Source of the DNA: Laburnicola sp. R22_1
Lineage: Eukaryota > Ascomycota > Dothideomycetes > Pleosporales > Didymosphaeriaceae
Assembly: GCA_014281115.1 (NCBI GenBank)
Contig: JACONQ010000006.1
Span: 1,922,001-1,986,000 of the forward strand
Reading direction: 5' to 3'
DNA: 64,000 bases
Part shown: one piece after another, positions 1 through 12,148 of the stretch
Numbering within the stretch: the first letter of the stretch is position 1
Layout of the letters: every line of letters begins with the position of its first letter
Translations under genes and position numbers: made by a program
Notes under the pieces: model-generated
What the model was told of the DNA's origin: nothing
What the model saw: the letters and a program-made list of their open reading frames with translations, nothing else
Database searches by the model: none

Positions 1-717
1 TTCTAATTAAAAACTAACCTTAAATACGCTAATATAATAATAGTTTAAAACTTACTCGCACCCTATACTATATATACTTCTAGTTCTAATACAAGGTTTA
101 CTTACGCTATATATAGTATACCTAGCTTATTACTACTACTATTATTAGTTATTCTTACTTACACTGCTACGCAGCGTATTTGCTTAAATAAGCTAACTTA
201 ATAGTAATAATAATAGCTAGAAGGATCTTATAGATCTATATAACACTCTTACTACCTTATAGCTTATTAATAAATATCTTATTATCTTCCTTTTGCGTCC
301 CCTACTAGAGGATTCTATTACTAATAAAAAGTAATTGCTTCTACTAAAGTAGAAACGTAGGCTTAATAGTTTTTAAGAACTAGATAAGCTACTAATCTAG
401 CTAGTACACAAGAATCGCCTTCTAAATAGTTAAGTATACTAGGCTCCTATAGATAATTATCTTATAGACAGAATAGAACTTTAATATTATTACCTTAGTA
501 GTAATAGCACAAAACTATAGTGTATACTCTTTAGTAATAGCAACTACTTCTTTAGAAATAATATTAATACCTAGATAGATAGTAGGGCATAGACGTAGAG
601 AAATAGTAGAGATTTTATTATGGATAACTTTAATATAGTAATAGAGTAATAGATATATATCTAGTATATATTAATCTTATTCTACTTATAAGAAATAATA
701 GTATATACTTAATATAA
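1..717 (-). repeat. AT-rich dispersed repeat R3, copy 1 (distal part)
   Basis: This stretch is the reverse complement of sequence seen again at about 19.48-20.44 kb and 48.66-49.64 kb, with a further minus-strand copy at 30.58-31.47 kb. Shared landmarks are the run beginning TTCTAATTAAAAACTAACC at position 1 and the block around 540-600 that mirrors 19780-19830. TAG/TAA are everywhere and CA/TG are scarce, as expected after RIP. Read on the sense strand, a decayed open frame can be glimpsed (best preserved at 48913-49113), but I cannot assign it to a transposon class. The copy is interrupted after about 717 by the GC-richer island and resumes near 1378. Confidence 0.6.
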
Positions 718-1377
718 GGGCGGTACACAGTCTTATAGGGCTAACCTATTAGGGATAGCTAGAATAGTTAAAAGAGCTAGTTAAATTAATACTATTCTAA
801 GATAGTAAATAAGAAAGAAATGTGGGGGACCCTTTCTTATATAGAGGGCGGTATAAGGCATAGGCCCACACTAGCTACACGCTAACACTAACTAGGAAAG
901 GCGTCTTTAGGAAGGTAAAAGGCGTAGTTAGTAGTAGTAGTAGTAGTAGTAGTATTGATTAACGTCCAGGAACCTAGGTTCTAGCCTCCCATGGGGCATA
1001 GGGACGCGCCGAGTAGCCATCTGGGGCCAGCCAGATGGTAAAGGCGATTCATGCTATAAGCTATTGCCGTCTCTTGCAGCGGCTCGTAAGAGTCCGCCCC
1101 CCTCCGTGCGGGGGCTGAATCCGTGTCTTCATGCCTATAGGCTGAGATGTCGGGGTGTAGCTATTATACATATAACAATCCAAAGCAGGGGCAGCTTCGG
1201 CTGCCCCAAAGCTGTGTTGAAAAGTGCCAAGACCTTAGCGTAAAACTAGTATAGGAAAGGTAAGGATCGTGTAGACAGTAAGGAGAGGTAAGGAGAGGTA
1301 AAAGGCGTAGATAGAAGGAAATAGAGTATAAAAGAAAGGTAATAGGGTGTACTTAGTAGGGAGGCCGGCACAGAACT
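718..1377. other. GC-richer insert with stable hairpins, inside repeat R3
   Basis: About 660 bp of better-preserved, GC-richer sequence splits repeat R3, whose other copies are continuous at this point. It has three strong stem-loops: CCATCTGG/CCAGATGG near 1018-1039, CCCCC/GGGGG near 1097-1114, and GGGGCAGC-TTCG-GCTGCCCC near 1185-1206, the last with a UUCG tetraloop. A short direct repeat (AAGGAGAGGT twice) lies near 1280-1300. No open frame of note is present. It could be the 5-prime untranslated end of a truncated non-LTR retrotransposon or another structured RNA. I do not recognise it with confidence. Confidence 0.5.
931..954. repeat. (GTA)8 microsatellite
   Basis: Eight uninterrupted GTA units in the GC-richer insert. 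Confidence 0.9.
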
Positions 1378-1606
1378 ATTATACCTATTAATATAACTTA
1401 TATTATTTATAATAATTAGAATAGTAGATAATAAAAATAGATAACTATAGTATAGTAGCGCTAAGGCTATTTTATCTACGCTTCCTAAAAGTTCTAAGTA
1501 GCCTCTTTGTAAAAATTTTGCTTATAGAAGCAGCCCTACGCTAATACTACTAAGACCGCTAAGCTTACTTAGTAGTTTAAATACATATTTTTATAACTAC
1601 CTTTTT
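1378..1606 (-). repeat. Repeat R3, copy 1 (proximal part)
   Basis: Continuation of R3 on the far side of the GC-richer insert. It is the reverse complement of about 19480-19690 and 48660-48850 and joins the short repeat at 1607-1704 in the same order as at those two loci. Confidence 0.55.
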
Positions 1607-1704
1607 ACACTTTTTTTAATTACTAAGTAGGAGGCTCTGCTTTTTTTATTCTATTATTTAAAATAAAAGCCTTTATTATACTACCTCTAGGTAGTTAATT
1701 TAAC
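1607..1704 (-). repeat. Short dispersed repeat R1, minus-strand copy
   Basis: Reverse complement of the R1 family described at 31294-31422. Recognisable by the stretch complementary to AAAGGCTTTTAT and by AATTACTAAG near the end. Confidence 0.7.
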
Positions 1705-1782
1705 GCTATATATTAGTAGTATAGGTATTCTAACTACTCTAAGCGCCCTAAGTACGCTAGTAGTATAGGTGTATATCCTTAT

Positions 1783-2000
1783 TGTCAGATTGGATAGGTG
1801 ATCCGAACAACTATCGTGAGTGGCAGGAGAGAGATGAAACAGCCCCTACCCAAATAGGGATAGTATGGAGGATTAGCCAAGAACCAAAACAGCGCACAAG
1901 CAGACCTCTAGAGGGAGGACACCCTAAAGAATAACAACAACTAACATTACGCATTATTAAGATATAGACTTTATTTATTAATAAACCCTTTAATCTAACA
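1783..2000 (+). repeat. 5-prime LTR of copia 1
   Basis: Begins TGTCAGATTGG and ends TTAATCTAACA. It pairs with the LTR at 12798-13015. The start TGTC is a transition away from the TGTT of its partner. Confidence 0.93.
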
Positions 2001-2018
2001 ATTAAGAGTCTTACTACC
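2001..2018 (+). promoter_or_regulatory. Primer-binding site, tRNA-Lys half-molecule type
   Basis: The bases directly after the LTR (ATTAAGAGTCTTA) are complementary, with one C-to-T mismatch, to the anticodon arm of tRNA-Lys(CUU) read from nucleotide 39 backwards. This is the place where copia-group elements use a cleaved half-tRNA as primer. The copy in copia 2 matches without mismatch. Confidence 0.65.
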
Positions 2019-2107
2019 TCTACCTTAAACACTAGAACAACTAGAACGCTAATATAACTTGAGCCGAAACGACGCAATGTCGCACAGAACGATTAAAATC
2101 TATTAAG

Positions 2108-5100
2108 ATGTCAACTACCCCAAATCGCGACCCTACAGTAATCCTTATAGACCATACCTAGTGAATTAAGTGGATCGCACAACTGGAGTCAAAGTGTGTG
2201 TCGTTAAACGTCTGGTCGAAGATTAACCCCAAACAGATGGCCTAGCCACTCGCCAAACCTATCGCCCTAATTAGGCCCTTAATAGTTAGCTATTAAGCAG
2301 CTATAGCAGCGATAAACTAACATTAAATCCAATACTAAGCGAATTATGGGCAGCACGCAGTGATACCCCTATTTGTACTAGCTTGACTATCTAACCTCTT
2401 AAACGCTAGCAAGACCTTATACAAAGAAGACATAGACAACTTTAAGTCTATTTTTAAAGAATATAAGGTCCTTGATTAGAAATATTAATAAGAACAAACC
2501 CACTTCTCTTAGGTTACTAACTTTATTTAGATAATAGTATCCTCACACCTATTTACTAACTGCTGCAAGCCATTCTAACTATATTAAAGCTGGATAATTA
2601 AACTCGCCGCTACTATAGGCGTGAGATTAGAGGACAAGCTCAATAAAGTAAGGAAATAATACTAAGCAGCTCTTAAACTAATAAGGACAACAGCCTATTA
2701 GGACACCTGGCTTACTAAAGTGGACCACGCAGTTATAGAAGCCAAAGCAACTAGTGTACCTAACTGCCTAAACAATTAATTTATTAAAAACAACTTTGTG
2801 AAAGCTATAACAAAGAATTTCCAAGGATAGACAATCTTATTTATGGAAAACGGCCTCCTAGATCCTATAGTGACGGCCACCGACATGTTCCTACAATTTA
2901 GAAAATAAGCTAACCTACTATACCTAACTAAGAGCAAATCGTCTAGAGCAGCCTTCGCAGCTAGAGGACTAACCCTTGCTAGAGAAGAAGCTAATAATAA
3001 TACTAATACTAAACTAACTTGCGGAAGAGGTTGCAACTAATATTAAAAGCGTAGTTATTATAATAGTAATATAATTAACTATATAATACAGAAGTGTAAG
3101 GCTTATAATAGACTACATAATCTTAACAAGTGTTAGTATGCAATGCTAGAGACAGCGCCTCCAAATTAGAGAGCCTAAGACAGCGTTAAGAGAATAGCTT
3201 AAGAAAGAATTAGTAATAATACTAAACTTTAGAAGGAAATACGCTTAGCGAAAAGGCTACAATTAAAGACCCTAGCTCTTAAGAAGTTGCACTTAGCGAC
3301 TCTAACAATAGAAGCTTCTATAGAAAAGTAACTATATAGAAGGCAAATTAGAGAGGTTAATATTGCGATAGCTGCCGCCTCTTTTATAACGAAACAGTTA
3401 AGGTACCTACTTAAATAATCCTTTATCCTTAACTTAGGGATAACGTGCTATGTAGCAAATAATATTAGACAATTCACAAACACTTGGCCACCCACACTAG
3501 GAGATTTCTTATAGGTAGGGAACTTACGCGTATAGATTATGGCATATAGCTTACTATATGTAAGAGTGAAGACTGCAGGCTTAATATGCCGCCTTTACCT
3601 TAGAGATGTGGCCTTTTGCCCAGACCTACACTGTAACCTTGTCTTATTTAGAGTACTCTAACAACAAGGCCTATAGTGGGATACTAAGTCAAACCCTACT
3701 ATACTACGCTGGTACGACGATAGTGCTGTTGCGCTCCTTAAAGAACGATACGGACAATGGGTTGTTAAGTACAACAATATCTCTAAGCCAAAATTAACCT
3801 TTGCAATAACTAAAGCACGCATAATTAAGCCGCAATAACAAGCGAGTGGTAAGATGTGGCACAAACGACTGGGACACCTAGGACCTTAGGCACTTGAGCA
3901 CCTCGTGCATCACTCTAAGGGGGTGAAGATTATTAGCATTCCTACTGTTAAGTGCGACACATGTGGAAGATTAAAGTCTAAGTGACAGATAAGAAGAACC
4001 CCCTAAATAATCCTAGAAGGTCCAGGAGAGCGAATAGCCCTAGACTTTTATGATTACGAAGAAGGGAGTAACACAAAGAAGAAGAGCTAAATGCTAATTG
4101 TGTGTAGAGTTACTAGTATGCTATAGGATTTCTATTTTAAAGATAACTAACCTGCTAGATTAATTATTATAACCCTCTAAACATTTATCACATTTATAAA
4201 GAACTAATTTGGGATTATGGTTAAAGTTATTAAGACTAATAATGAGACGTTTCGCTTAGCCGAAGCCCAGAGGTGGAGGGACAAGCAAGGTATAGCAGTC
4301 GAGCCCTTAGCACCTAATACCCAAGCCTAAAACGGCGGAGCTAAACGCTTAGAGGGTATAGTAAAGGAGAAAGCTTGTGCAATGCGCCTTAACGCGAATC
4401 TACTATAGGAAGTATGGCCTAAAGTAACTTAAACTGCTGTATACCTATACAATCGAACACCCAAGTATTCGAATTGCTAGAAGACGCCCTATAAAGCGTT
4501 CTTTACCGCTGTCGCCTTTTAAAATAGGATAGTCACGTCCCTACGCAAACTAAACTAATCCTATCTACAAGCATATGGTTGCAAGGCCTTTGCCATAATA
4601 GATGATACAAAGCGTGGCAAAGGACGTCTATAAAGACTTAACCTAAAGGCATAGATTGGATACTTAGTGGGTTACGTTTCCTTAAACATCTTTAGGATAT
4701 AGATACTATTAATAGGCAAGGTTATTAGCACCCGCGATATAGTGTTTAATAAAGATAGCATCTTTAATAGAGATATAAAACACATTATAGACAATCTTAT
4801 ACATAGTACCCTTAAAGAAATTGCAACTTAGATTAGGACGATAGAGCTACTACCTTTACTATTATAATAGAACAATGCTATAAGCAGGTTCTATAAGGAT
4901 GAAGCGACGGACAACTCTCCTTCTGAGCAGGTGGGGACACCCTAGTACGATAAGCGCGGGAGGAAGGTCATACCCTACCCGACGCCGCCAAGTACACCAC
5001 TACCAGCAGCCTTATTAGCGCAACTAATAAGCTTAGATGGATACGAGCAGTGCCCTAACTCGCTGCCTAGCGCTAGAGATAATTAGGAGCTAGATCTAGC

Positions 5101-5762
5101 CCTGCCTCGCCCTAGAGGAATATAGCCTATTAAGAGAGCCCTCCTGCGTAAAGAGGAAGGAAAGCTAGTTAATCCCTAGTTACCCCTCTCTCACAATCTG
5201 GACAGACTCTAATCTTTACTTAGTTCCTTACCTAGTAAAGCGAAAGCCGCTACACTATAGGCCGCAGCCTTTATAGCTAGTACTAAAGCAGGTTACGTTT
5301 ATAAAGTAAAGGGGAAGAAACTAGATAATATAAGCATTAAACGCATAATAATAAAAGGCTATTAGCCTTATTATAGCAAACTGTCACTAGCACCTCCTCT
5401 AAACGGGCTTAAGCCTACGCACCCACTCTACATGCTCTTTAAGAAAGCTAAGGAAAAACACCTTAATAGCCACAAACAAACAAAGTTATGGACTAAGGTG
5501 CCTACTATTTAGGCAAGATAAGAAGGGATCTAGATACTAGATTTAATATGGGTATACACCTATAAGCTTGATTAGCACTACTACTTCTAGAAGTGTAAGG
5601 CAAGACTAGTTATCTAAGGCAATTAATAGAACAATATTACTACCTAAGAGACCTATGCCGCCACACTCGCAGGAAGATTGTTTAGGATGCTAATGGCTAT
5701 TGCTGCTTGGTTTAACCTAGAGCTAAAGCAGTACGACGTGACCAACGCTTTCGTACATGCAT
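2108..5762 (+). pseudogene. Copia 1 gag-protease-integrase-RT(N) remnant
   Basis: Starting from the ATG at 2108, a single reading frame can be followed through many TAG/TAA stops. Gag carries a zinc knuckle near 3095-3133 in which the second Cys codon is now Tyr (TGT to TAT). The protease active-site segment near 3430 reads as NLG instead of DSG, so the catalytic Asp is lost. The integrase zinc domain is clear near 3857-3990 (WHKRLGH ... CDTCG), followed by the catalytic core and the DVTNAFVHA-like start of reverse transcriptase at 5735-5760, where element A interrupts it. Frame is kept throughout, so decay is by point mutation. Confidence 0.85.
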
Positions 5763-5764
5763 TA

Positions 5765-7552
5765 AGCTAGCGCAGCCGGTTGTGAGACACCTAGGGATAT
5801 GAGACACCGCGCAGAAATCCTCCACCCCTCAAAAAAATCGCGATATCTCCACATCCACCCTACCAAAATGGCCAATTGTGAGGCAGCAATTCAAGCAGCT
5901 ATTACCGATCTTAATGCTGGCGTTTTTCCTAGTTAACGAGCTGCTGCAAAGGCACACAATATCCCCCTAGCCACGCTCTCGAGGCGCGTACGCGGTTCAC
6001 AAAACTGGCAAAACAGCCACGTATACCAGCAACGATTAACTCCACAAAAAGAGGACTTCCTTGTACAATGGATACTTGAAGAGGACGCACGCGGGTATCC
6101 TCCTTCTCACGCTCGTACACGAGAAATGGCGAATCGAATCCTAAGGATGAACGGCGAGCCCACGTTAGTGGGTAAACACTGGATATCCCACTTTATTAAA
6201 CGCAACCCACGCGTCGCCTCTATTGTGGGTAGGAAGATTAAGGCTGCGAGAGCTGAGGGAGCAACTTAGGAGGCAATACGCGAGTTTCTTAAGCTCTATA
6301 AGCAGCTCCGCGTTAAGCTAAACATACGCAATAAGGATATATAGAATATGAATAAGACTGGCAAGGCCCTAGGTGTATGTGCAAACACTAGAGTACTCGC
6401 AGACAGCCAGAAAACAAAGGCTTACTATTAGTCGCCAGAGAATCGCGAGTGGGCGTCGATAATTGAGTGCGTTTCGGCAATAGGCAAGAAGCTAAGGCCT
6501 GCGGTTATTTTCAAAGGCAAACACCTACAGAGCACCTAGTTTCCATTAATAATACCTAACTGGCTATACGCAACCTTAGAGAATGGCTAGACATCTAACG
6601 CGATTGGCGTTGAGTGGCTGCAACGCGTATTTCTGCCAGAAACTGCGCCCTTGGAGGATTGCTGGAGGATGCTGATTTTGGATAGCTATGGCAGCTATGT
6701 GGACCTAGACTTCCTATAGATCTGCAAGCAGAATAAAGTTAGGCTTCTATTTCTCCCTGCTTACTTATCTCACGTTCTGCAGCCCCTAGATCTTTCTGTT
6801 TTCTTAGTAGTAAAACAATTCTATCGCCAGCAGATCCAGGAGTTATCACACCTTGATAATGCTGCCCTAGTTAAAAAGGAACGCTTTATTACTGCCTACC
6901 ACGTTGCTAGAGAGGGTGCAATCACTGAGAGAGTTATTCGCGCTGGATAGGCTACTGCAGGCATCTGCCTATTAAACATTAAGCGAGTAATTAACTCATC
7001 TCAAGTCGCTCGAAGGCCTGTTACGCTACCTTGCCAGAATCAAGCTTAACAACTAATTGAGAGCTATCTCTCTACCCCCCACGGCCCTCGTGATCTGTTT
7101 ATAGCTCAGCGAGCGCTTTACAAAGAGCAGAGTATAGGCTGGAAGGTTTACTAACTATTTGAAAAAGCTAGCAAGGTAATTGCAGTTGCAAATACTTGCT
7201 TAGTAGCGCTAGAAGCAGAGAACAAACGATTGCAGAGCTAACTTGAGGCTCTTAAGCCTTAAGCACCACGAAAGAGGGTTCGTATGGACCTAAATTAACG
7301 CTTTGCCAACGTAGATACGATTAAGATAGCAGTAGAGGCCTCTAAGCTTATAGAGCAACAAAACAATAGTCCTGACAAAGAAAAGGAGGCAGAAAAACTA
7401 GTAGCAGAAGTAGCAGCTAAAACTCTGCAATCTATGTGTAGTGAGTGGCAATTGTAATTACGCTGAATCAATTATCGCGATTTTTTGAAGGGTGGAGGAT
7501 TTCTGCGCGGTGTCTCATATCCCTGGGTGTCTCACAACCGGCTGCGCTAGCT
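5765..7552 (+). mobile_element. Fot/pogo-like DNA transposon A
   Basis: A 1788-bp element with inverted terminal repeats of about 70 bp that begin AGCTAGCGCAGCCGGTTGTG on both ends. It is flanked by a TA duplication (5763-5764 and 7553-7554). Removing it together with one TA rejoins the copia 1 reverse transcriptase with exactly the spacing seen in copia 2 (17 bases between conserved blocks). Size, TA target and a single transposase gene fit the Fot1/Pot2 group of the Tc1-mariner superfamily. Confidence 0.92.
5868..7457 (+). pseudogene. Transposase of element A (DDE, Fot/pogo type)
   Basis: A 529-codon frame from ATG 5868 to TAA 7455-7457 contains several internal TAG/TAA at former CAG/CAA or TGG codons and no frameshift. 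The N-terminal part resembles the helix-turn-helix of element B (TDLNAG, then LSRRVRG), then HWISHFI, then the catalytic domain with MNKTG, the region near 6675 reading DSYGSY where the family has DGHGSH, and LQPLDLS. The C-terminal part is coiled-coil-like and charged. The second catalytic segment has lost its His/Gly pattern, so besides the stops the enzyme is altered near its active site. Related to, but distinct from, the element B protein. Confidence 0.87.
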
Positions 7553-7554
7553 TA

Positions 7555-8234
7555 ATTGATCGTGTTATCTACATGCGAATGCCACGCGGGTATGCACGTC
7601 CAGGCACGATACTTCAGCTTTAAAAGGCGCTGTATGGCCTGCGGATCTCACCCTTACTATGGCAAAGGGACTTCACCGCCTACCTCACAGAGCTTGGTTT
7701 CTCTGTAGTTCCACACGAACTATGTTGCATAGTACGAAAAGGGGTGTTTATCTTCTTCTACGTTGATGATATTATTCTCGCGTATCACCCACGAAACCGT
7801 ACACTAGCAGACCAGGTCGTGAAGGATCTCTAGAAGAAATACAGCCTAATAGGAGGAGGGGATTTAAGATAGTTTCTTAGAATAGAGGTAATAAGAGACT
7901 AAACCTAGTAGAAGATATAGCTATTGCAAGCTGCGTATATTAACAAAATTGTCTAACTCGCAACTAATTATAACCTTCGCTATAATACCATAATAGCTTG
8001 AATAGAGCTTACTAGCCGCATAGACCTCGTAATATATAGAGAGATTAACCTGTACTAATGTAAAATTAGCTCCCTACTCTTTGTAGCGGTGAATACACGC
8101 CCTAACGTTGCATTTGCTATCTTATAACTTGCCCGCTTCCTTACTAATCTAAGCCTAACATATTAATAAGCGACTAACTGCGTCCTCTTATACCTACACT
8201 CTACACGAATATACGCCCTAGAGTTTAGAGGAGA
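7555..8234 (+). pseudogene. Copia 1 reverse transcriptase, middle part
   Basis: Continues the copia frame after element A: IYMRMPRGY, KALYGLRISPLLW, then FFYVDDIILAY near 7755-7790, which contains the YVDD catalytic motif. Stops at former CAG/TGG codons follow. The segment ends at the TA used by element B. Confidence 0.85.
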
Positions 8235-8394
8235 TAAGCTCGGCCATATAGTGGTCGGCCACATATAGTGATCGGCCACCCCACCCAAAGCAGCCACACA
8301 GTTTGGAGTCGCGATTTCTCAACAACAACAATTACAATTGCCATTCAGTACACATAGAACTAAGTTCAAGTGCTGCTACTGCTGCTGCTGCTTT

Positions 8395-9924
8395 TTAAGC
8401 TTCTTTCTCTAGTGAACTACTTGCCTGTTGAGCCTGTAAAGCAGCTGCTCGGTCAATAGCAGCCTTTATAGCCTCAACATTACTAAAGCGCTCATTTAGA
8501 TTAACTTGAACGCGCTTTCTGACGCGGGTGATCTTAGCACTATCTAGTTGATATTTGAGTCGTTGATTTTCAGCCTCAAGTTGGGCTGCCCTGGTGTTGG
8601 CTTCTGCAATAGCCTTGCCTGCCTTGCCAAGCACTACGCGGGTGCTTCGTAAGAGAGATTCTGACAACAGCAGCTGTTGTTGAGCCTTATATAGAGCCTG
8701 TGAGCTCCGAGGGGTGTTGAAGACTTGATCTGCAGTTACTAGCCCCTGACTGCTCGCTGGAGGGGTGACTGGCCGGCCAGTTACTTGAGATGAGAGCAGC
8801 ACAAGGTCTGGGTTGTATAGGCAGAGCCCTGCAGCCCTCCAGCCGGCTCGGATAACTCGCTCTAAGAGTCCTTCTTCTCTAGCTTTGTTGTATGATATAA
8901 CGAAGCGCTCTTTTTTAATAGGTGCTGCGTCATCAAGGGCTGAGAGAGCTTGTATCTCACCACGGTACTTGGATTTGAGTACCGAGAAAGGAGCAAGATC
9001 CAACGGCTGAAGCAGGTGTGAGGAGTGAGCTGGAAGATACAAGAGGTGGATCTTGTTGACCTTGCAGAGCCACATAAAGTCAATAGGGATGTGGGAGCTA
9101 TGGCCGTCAAGAAGGAGGAGCCGCCAGCCACTGTTAGATAGTGAAGTATTTGGCATGAAAATACGCTGCAACCATTCATAGCCAATTGAGTTTGACGTCC
9201 ATCCATTCTCTGACGTTGTGTAGAGCCAATCTGGTGTGTCTTGTGCTGGAAACCACGTTGACTGTAGATGCTTGCCCTTAAAGATGACTAGGCATTGAAG
9301 CTTGACGCCGACAGCTGAGATGGTCTCAATGATTGATACCCACTTGTGATCCTCTGGGGATTTGATATAAGCCTTCTTCTTTGATGAACTGGCAACGACC
9401 TGGGAGTTTGTACATACCCCTAGTGCGCACCCAGTCTTATCCATATTCCACATGTCTTCATACTGTATGCCTAGCTCTATTCTTGTCCGCTTAAACAGCT
9501 TAAGAAAGGCTCGTATAGTGTCTTGACTGGCTGCAGTAGTCCTTGCACTCTCAATTGTTCGGCCGACGATAGAGGCGACGCGTGGGTTGCGTGTGATGAA
9601 ATGGGGTACCTATAGTTGCCCCAGAGGCTCGTGGTCACCGTTCATGTGCAGGATTCGGGTGGCCATCTCTCGCACACGGGGATGAGATGGAGGTTGTGCG
9701 CGTGAGTCCTCTTCTAGTATCCACTCTACTAGAAAGCGCTCTTGCTCCGGAGTCAATCGCTGTTGGTTGGAGTGAGCTATTGCGTTGGGTTGGCGACCGT
9801 TGATGCGCTCTTGGAGAGTTGATTGGGGCACGCCCTAGGCCTTAGCAGCCTTCTGTTGGCTTGTATAAACACCAGAATTAAGATCGCTAATAGCAGATTG
9901 TATTGCTAGTTCACGAGGATCCAT
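8395..9924 (-). pseudogene. Transposase of element B, two nonsense codons
   Basis: A 509-residue frame from ATG 9924 to TAA 8395 is broken only by TAG at 9837-9835 and TAG at 9612-9610. The second sits where the family has Trp (compare HWISHF in element A). Domains in order: helix-turn-helix DNA-binding region (residues 1 to about 110), then the DDE core with NMDKTG, KGKHLQSTWF, LLLLDGHSSH and SHLLQPLDLAPF holding the three catalytic Asp, then a leucine-rich coiled coil near the C terminus. The 352 residues downstream of the second stop are open. This is far less damaged than the surrounding copia, implying later arrival. Confidence 0.9.
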
Positions 9925-10015
9925 TTTGAACGCGTGGTGTTGAGAGTATAGATGATCAAAAAGTGAGTAACGCGTTGTGGTGGGGTGGCCGATCACTATA
10001 TGTGGCCGAACACTA

Positions 10016-12148
10016 ACATGTTGGTTCAGCACTTGGCGCGGTTCGGCAAATGGCGCACCCCAACCAAATCACGCAGTTTACAACACCTCGTTACTGAGCC
10101 ATCCACAATAGCTAGAATATTCTAATAATTCATTCAATTACTATATAAATTGCTGCGAAAAAGATGTACTACTGGAATTTCGCTGGAAGTTTGATGTTGC
10201 GGCCACGGCGCGTTGTTGTTGTGGGTGCTGGATCACGCCCCATTTCATCACCCCTATCCCCCTACCCTCAGCAACCACCACACGTTGCTTTTTTTTCTGT
10301 TTTGGCGCTGCGGCAGGCTTTGAGGCCTTCCTCTTTCCCTTTTGGAAGTTTGTATAGCCTTTTCGGAGTTTTCTTTCTCCTGAATCCTCCGTTGTTGCTC
10401 AGCCTGTTTCTCCGCCGCGACCCTCTCCTTTTCCTCCCTTTTCTTAACCCTCAACCTTTCTCTCTCTTTCTTCTCCTGCAGGTTACGTAGCTTAGCTGAG
10501 GTTATTTCTGCCTTCTTACGCGCTTTTTCGAGTTCTACTTTCTCTTTCTCCTTATCTACAACGCTCTCGCGTACTCTAGCCTCCCTCAGCTTCCTCGGGG
10601 ACCAGAAAACTGCACCACCGTGGTACTCCCTGCGTTGTTGCAGGTCTAGAGGCTTGCTCTTCTTCTGCTGCTTCTTCTTGACTTGTAGGGCCTTTGTCAG
10701 GCCTTGTACCTCAGCGTGGAGGATGTCACTTTGAACAGAGATGTGGTGGAGAGAACGCTTCAGCTTCTGCACCTCCCTACTGCCCTCCTCCCTCACAGTA
10801 TTACGCACGAGGGTCTCGATTTTGAGCCAATCCTTGCCGCTGAGTACAGAGGTACTGCTCTCTCTCGAATCCTGCTCCACTGGAGTTGATGGCCTGTATT
10901 TCTGAAGGATAACCTCAGCGTTACGGGGCCATATACCAGTGGCCTCAAAGGACTTTAGAATCGTTTTCTTCTTAAAGGAGATGGTCCAGGCTTCCCAGAA
11001 GAGAGGGAAGAAGTCTCCTTTCTTTACTGAGAGTAGCCCCTGGGCCTCGTGGAGATAGGTAGTGAGGGCTTTTGAGTAGGCTGATGAGAGAGGCTTAAAG
11101 AGTACTACATCAAGGGGCTGCAGCGTGTGGGTACTGTGAGGGGGAATATCATAAGGAGAATCCGATTGTGGTCACAGTAGTCGATAAACTCTCTCGTTAC
11201 GTGGGACCCATGGCCATCCACGATCAGTAGTCGGTAGGATCGACGAGCTTTCGCTTTTGTGTACCGATCGAAGACCTGCTCGAGCCACGCAAGGCCTATA
11301 TCGTTGTTGGTCCATCCATTAGGAGATGTAGTGACGAATACCTCATGCTTCCCAGCCTTAATATCCTCTACCCAGGCCGATTGGAGAGCGTTATTGGCAG
11401 CTGCAAATAGTAGCCCTGGTGGCAACGCAGTTCCATCAGCGCAGACGCAAGCTAGGATGGTCATCCACTCTCTGTTGCCATCTTGGAGGGCTGATTTCAC
11501 TTCCCCGCGGTCCCACATAGCTTTGCTGAAGATCCTTTTGCTTCTTCCAATAACTCCTGTAAGGAAGCCCTTCTCATCCATATTGTACGTGTGACGAGGC
11601 TCTATATTGTACTCCTCCATTTTCTCTAGCAGAAGTTGAAAGAATTGCTCGTATTTAGCCCCTGAATCAGCTTGGTGGCGCGCGCGATCCATTCCAGTAA
11701 CCCAATGGGGGTGATTTCGACGTTGTAACGGTTGATGAATCGGGTAACCCAGCTTTTTCCTACTGGTTGTTCGCTGTTGGTTTTTGCAATTGATGAAGCA
11801 AAATTCTGCAGCATCTCCCTTGTAGGTGGTAGACGACGGCCTGTAAGCTTTTCTATATAGCTTACAAGCTCCAGTTCTTGTTGAGGGGTAAGTTTTCGCC
11901 GTTGGAGTTGTTGCTCTTTCATCGGCACGTTTTGCCATGGTGTATCCTCCTCAGCGTAGTGTCTGGTACACCATATTTTTCGCTATTTTTCGATACGAGA
12001 ATTCTTCTCCTGGTCCGCGCGATTCGATTTCTTCAATTGCCTTGTCAATTGGATCCATATTGGCTGAGTTATGGGTGGGTGAAGGATTGGGTGGAAAATG
12101 CGGGGGTGCGCCATTTGCCGAACCGCGCCAAGTGCTGAACCAACATGT
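10016..12148 (-). mobile_element. DNA transposon C (Fot/pogo-like), inside the TIR of B
   Basis: Perfect 46-bp inverted terminal repeats starting ACATGTTGGTTCAGCACTTG, flanked by TA (10014-10015 and 12149-12150). The 2133-bp length, TA target and DDE transposase place it in the pogo/Fot group, but its TIR and protein differ from A and B. The identical TIRs suggest it is the youngest insertion of the nest. Confidence 0.92.
10254..12058 (-). pseudogene. Transposase of element C, frameshifted
   Basis: From ATG 12058 the frames must be switched several times to follow one protein. An N-terminal psq-type helix-turn-helix (KYGVPDTTLRR in a second frame) precedes a CENP-B-like region (LTPQQELELVSYIEKL ... 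WVTRFINRYNV, 11626-11928). The DDE core follows in a third stretch (YNMDEKGFLTG, LLIVDGHGSH, 11105-11700), then a shift near 11130-11150 leads to LQPLD and a long charged coiled coil (10254-10880). Unlike its neighbours it carries few premature TAG codons. Its damage is mostly one-base indels, several in short homopolymers. Non-functional as it stands. Confidence 0.85.

Noticed and set aside
963..1060. HDV-like self-cleaving ribozyme in the hairpin island
   Set aside because: I could not fold a convincing nested double pseudoknot or place the catalytic cytosine. Left as a computational check only.
1811..2077. Open frame on the minus strand within the copia 1 LTR
   Set aside because: It lies across the LTR border in antisense and has no recognisable content.
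8251..10013. Element B ending at GTGGTCGGCC with its own TA
   Set aside because: The outer 14 bases (AGCTCGGCCATATA) are repeated at 12151-12166, and removing 8237-12166 restores the copia spacing exactly, so these are the true ends.
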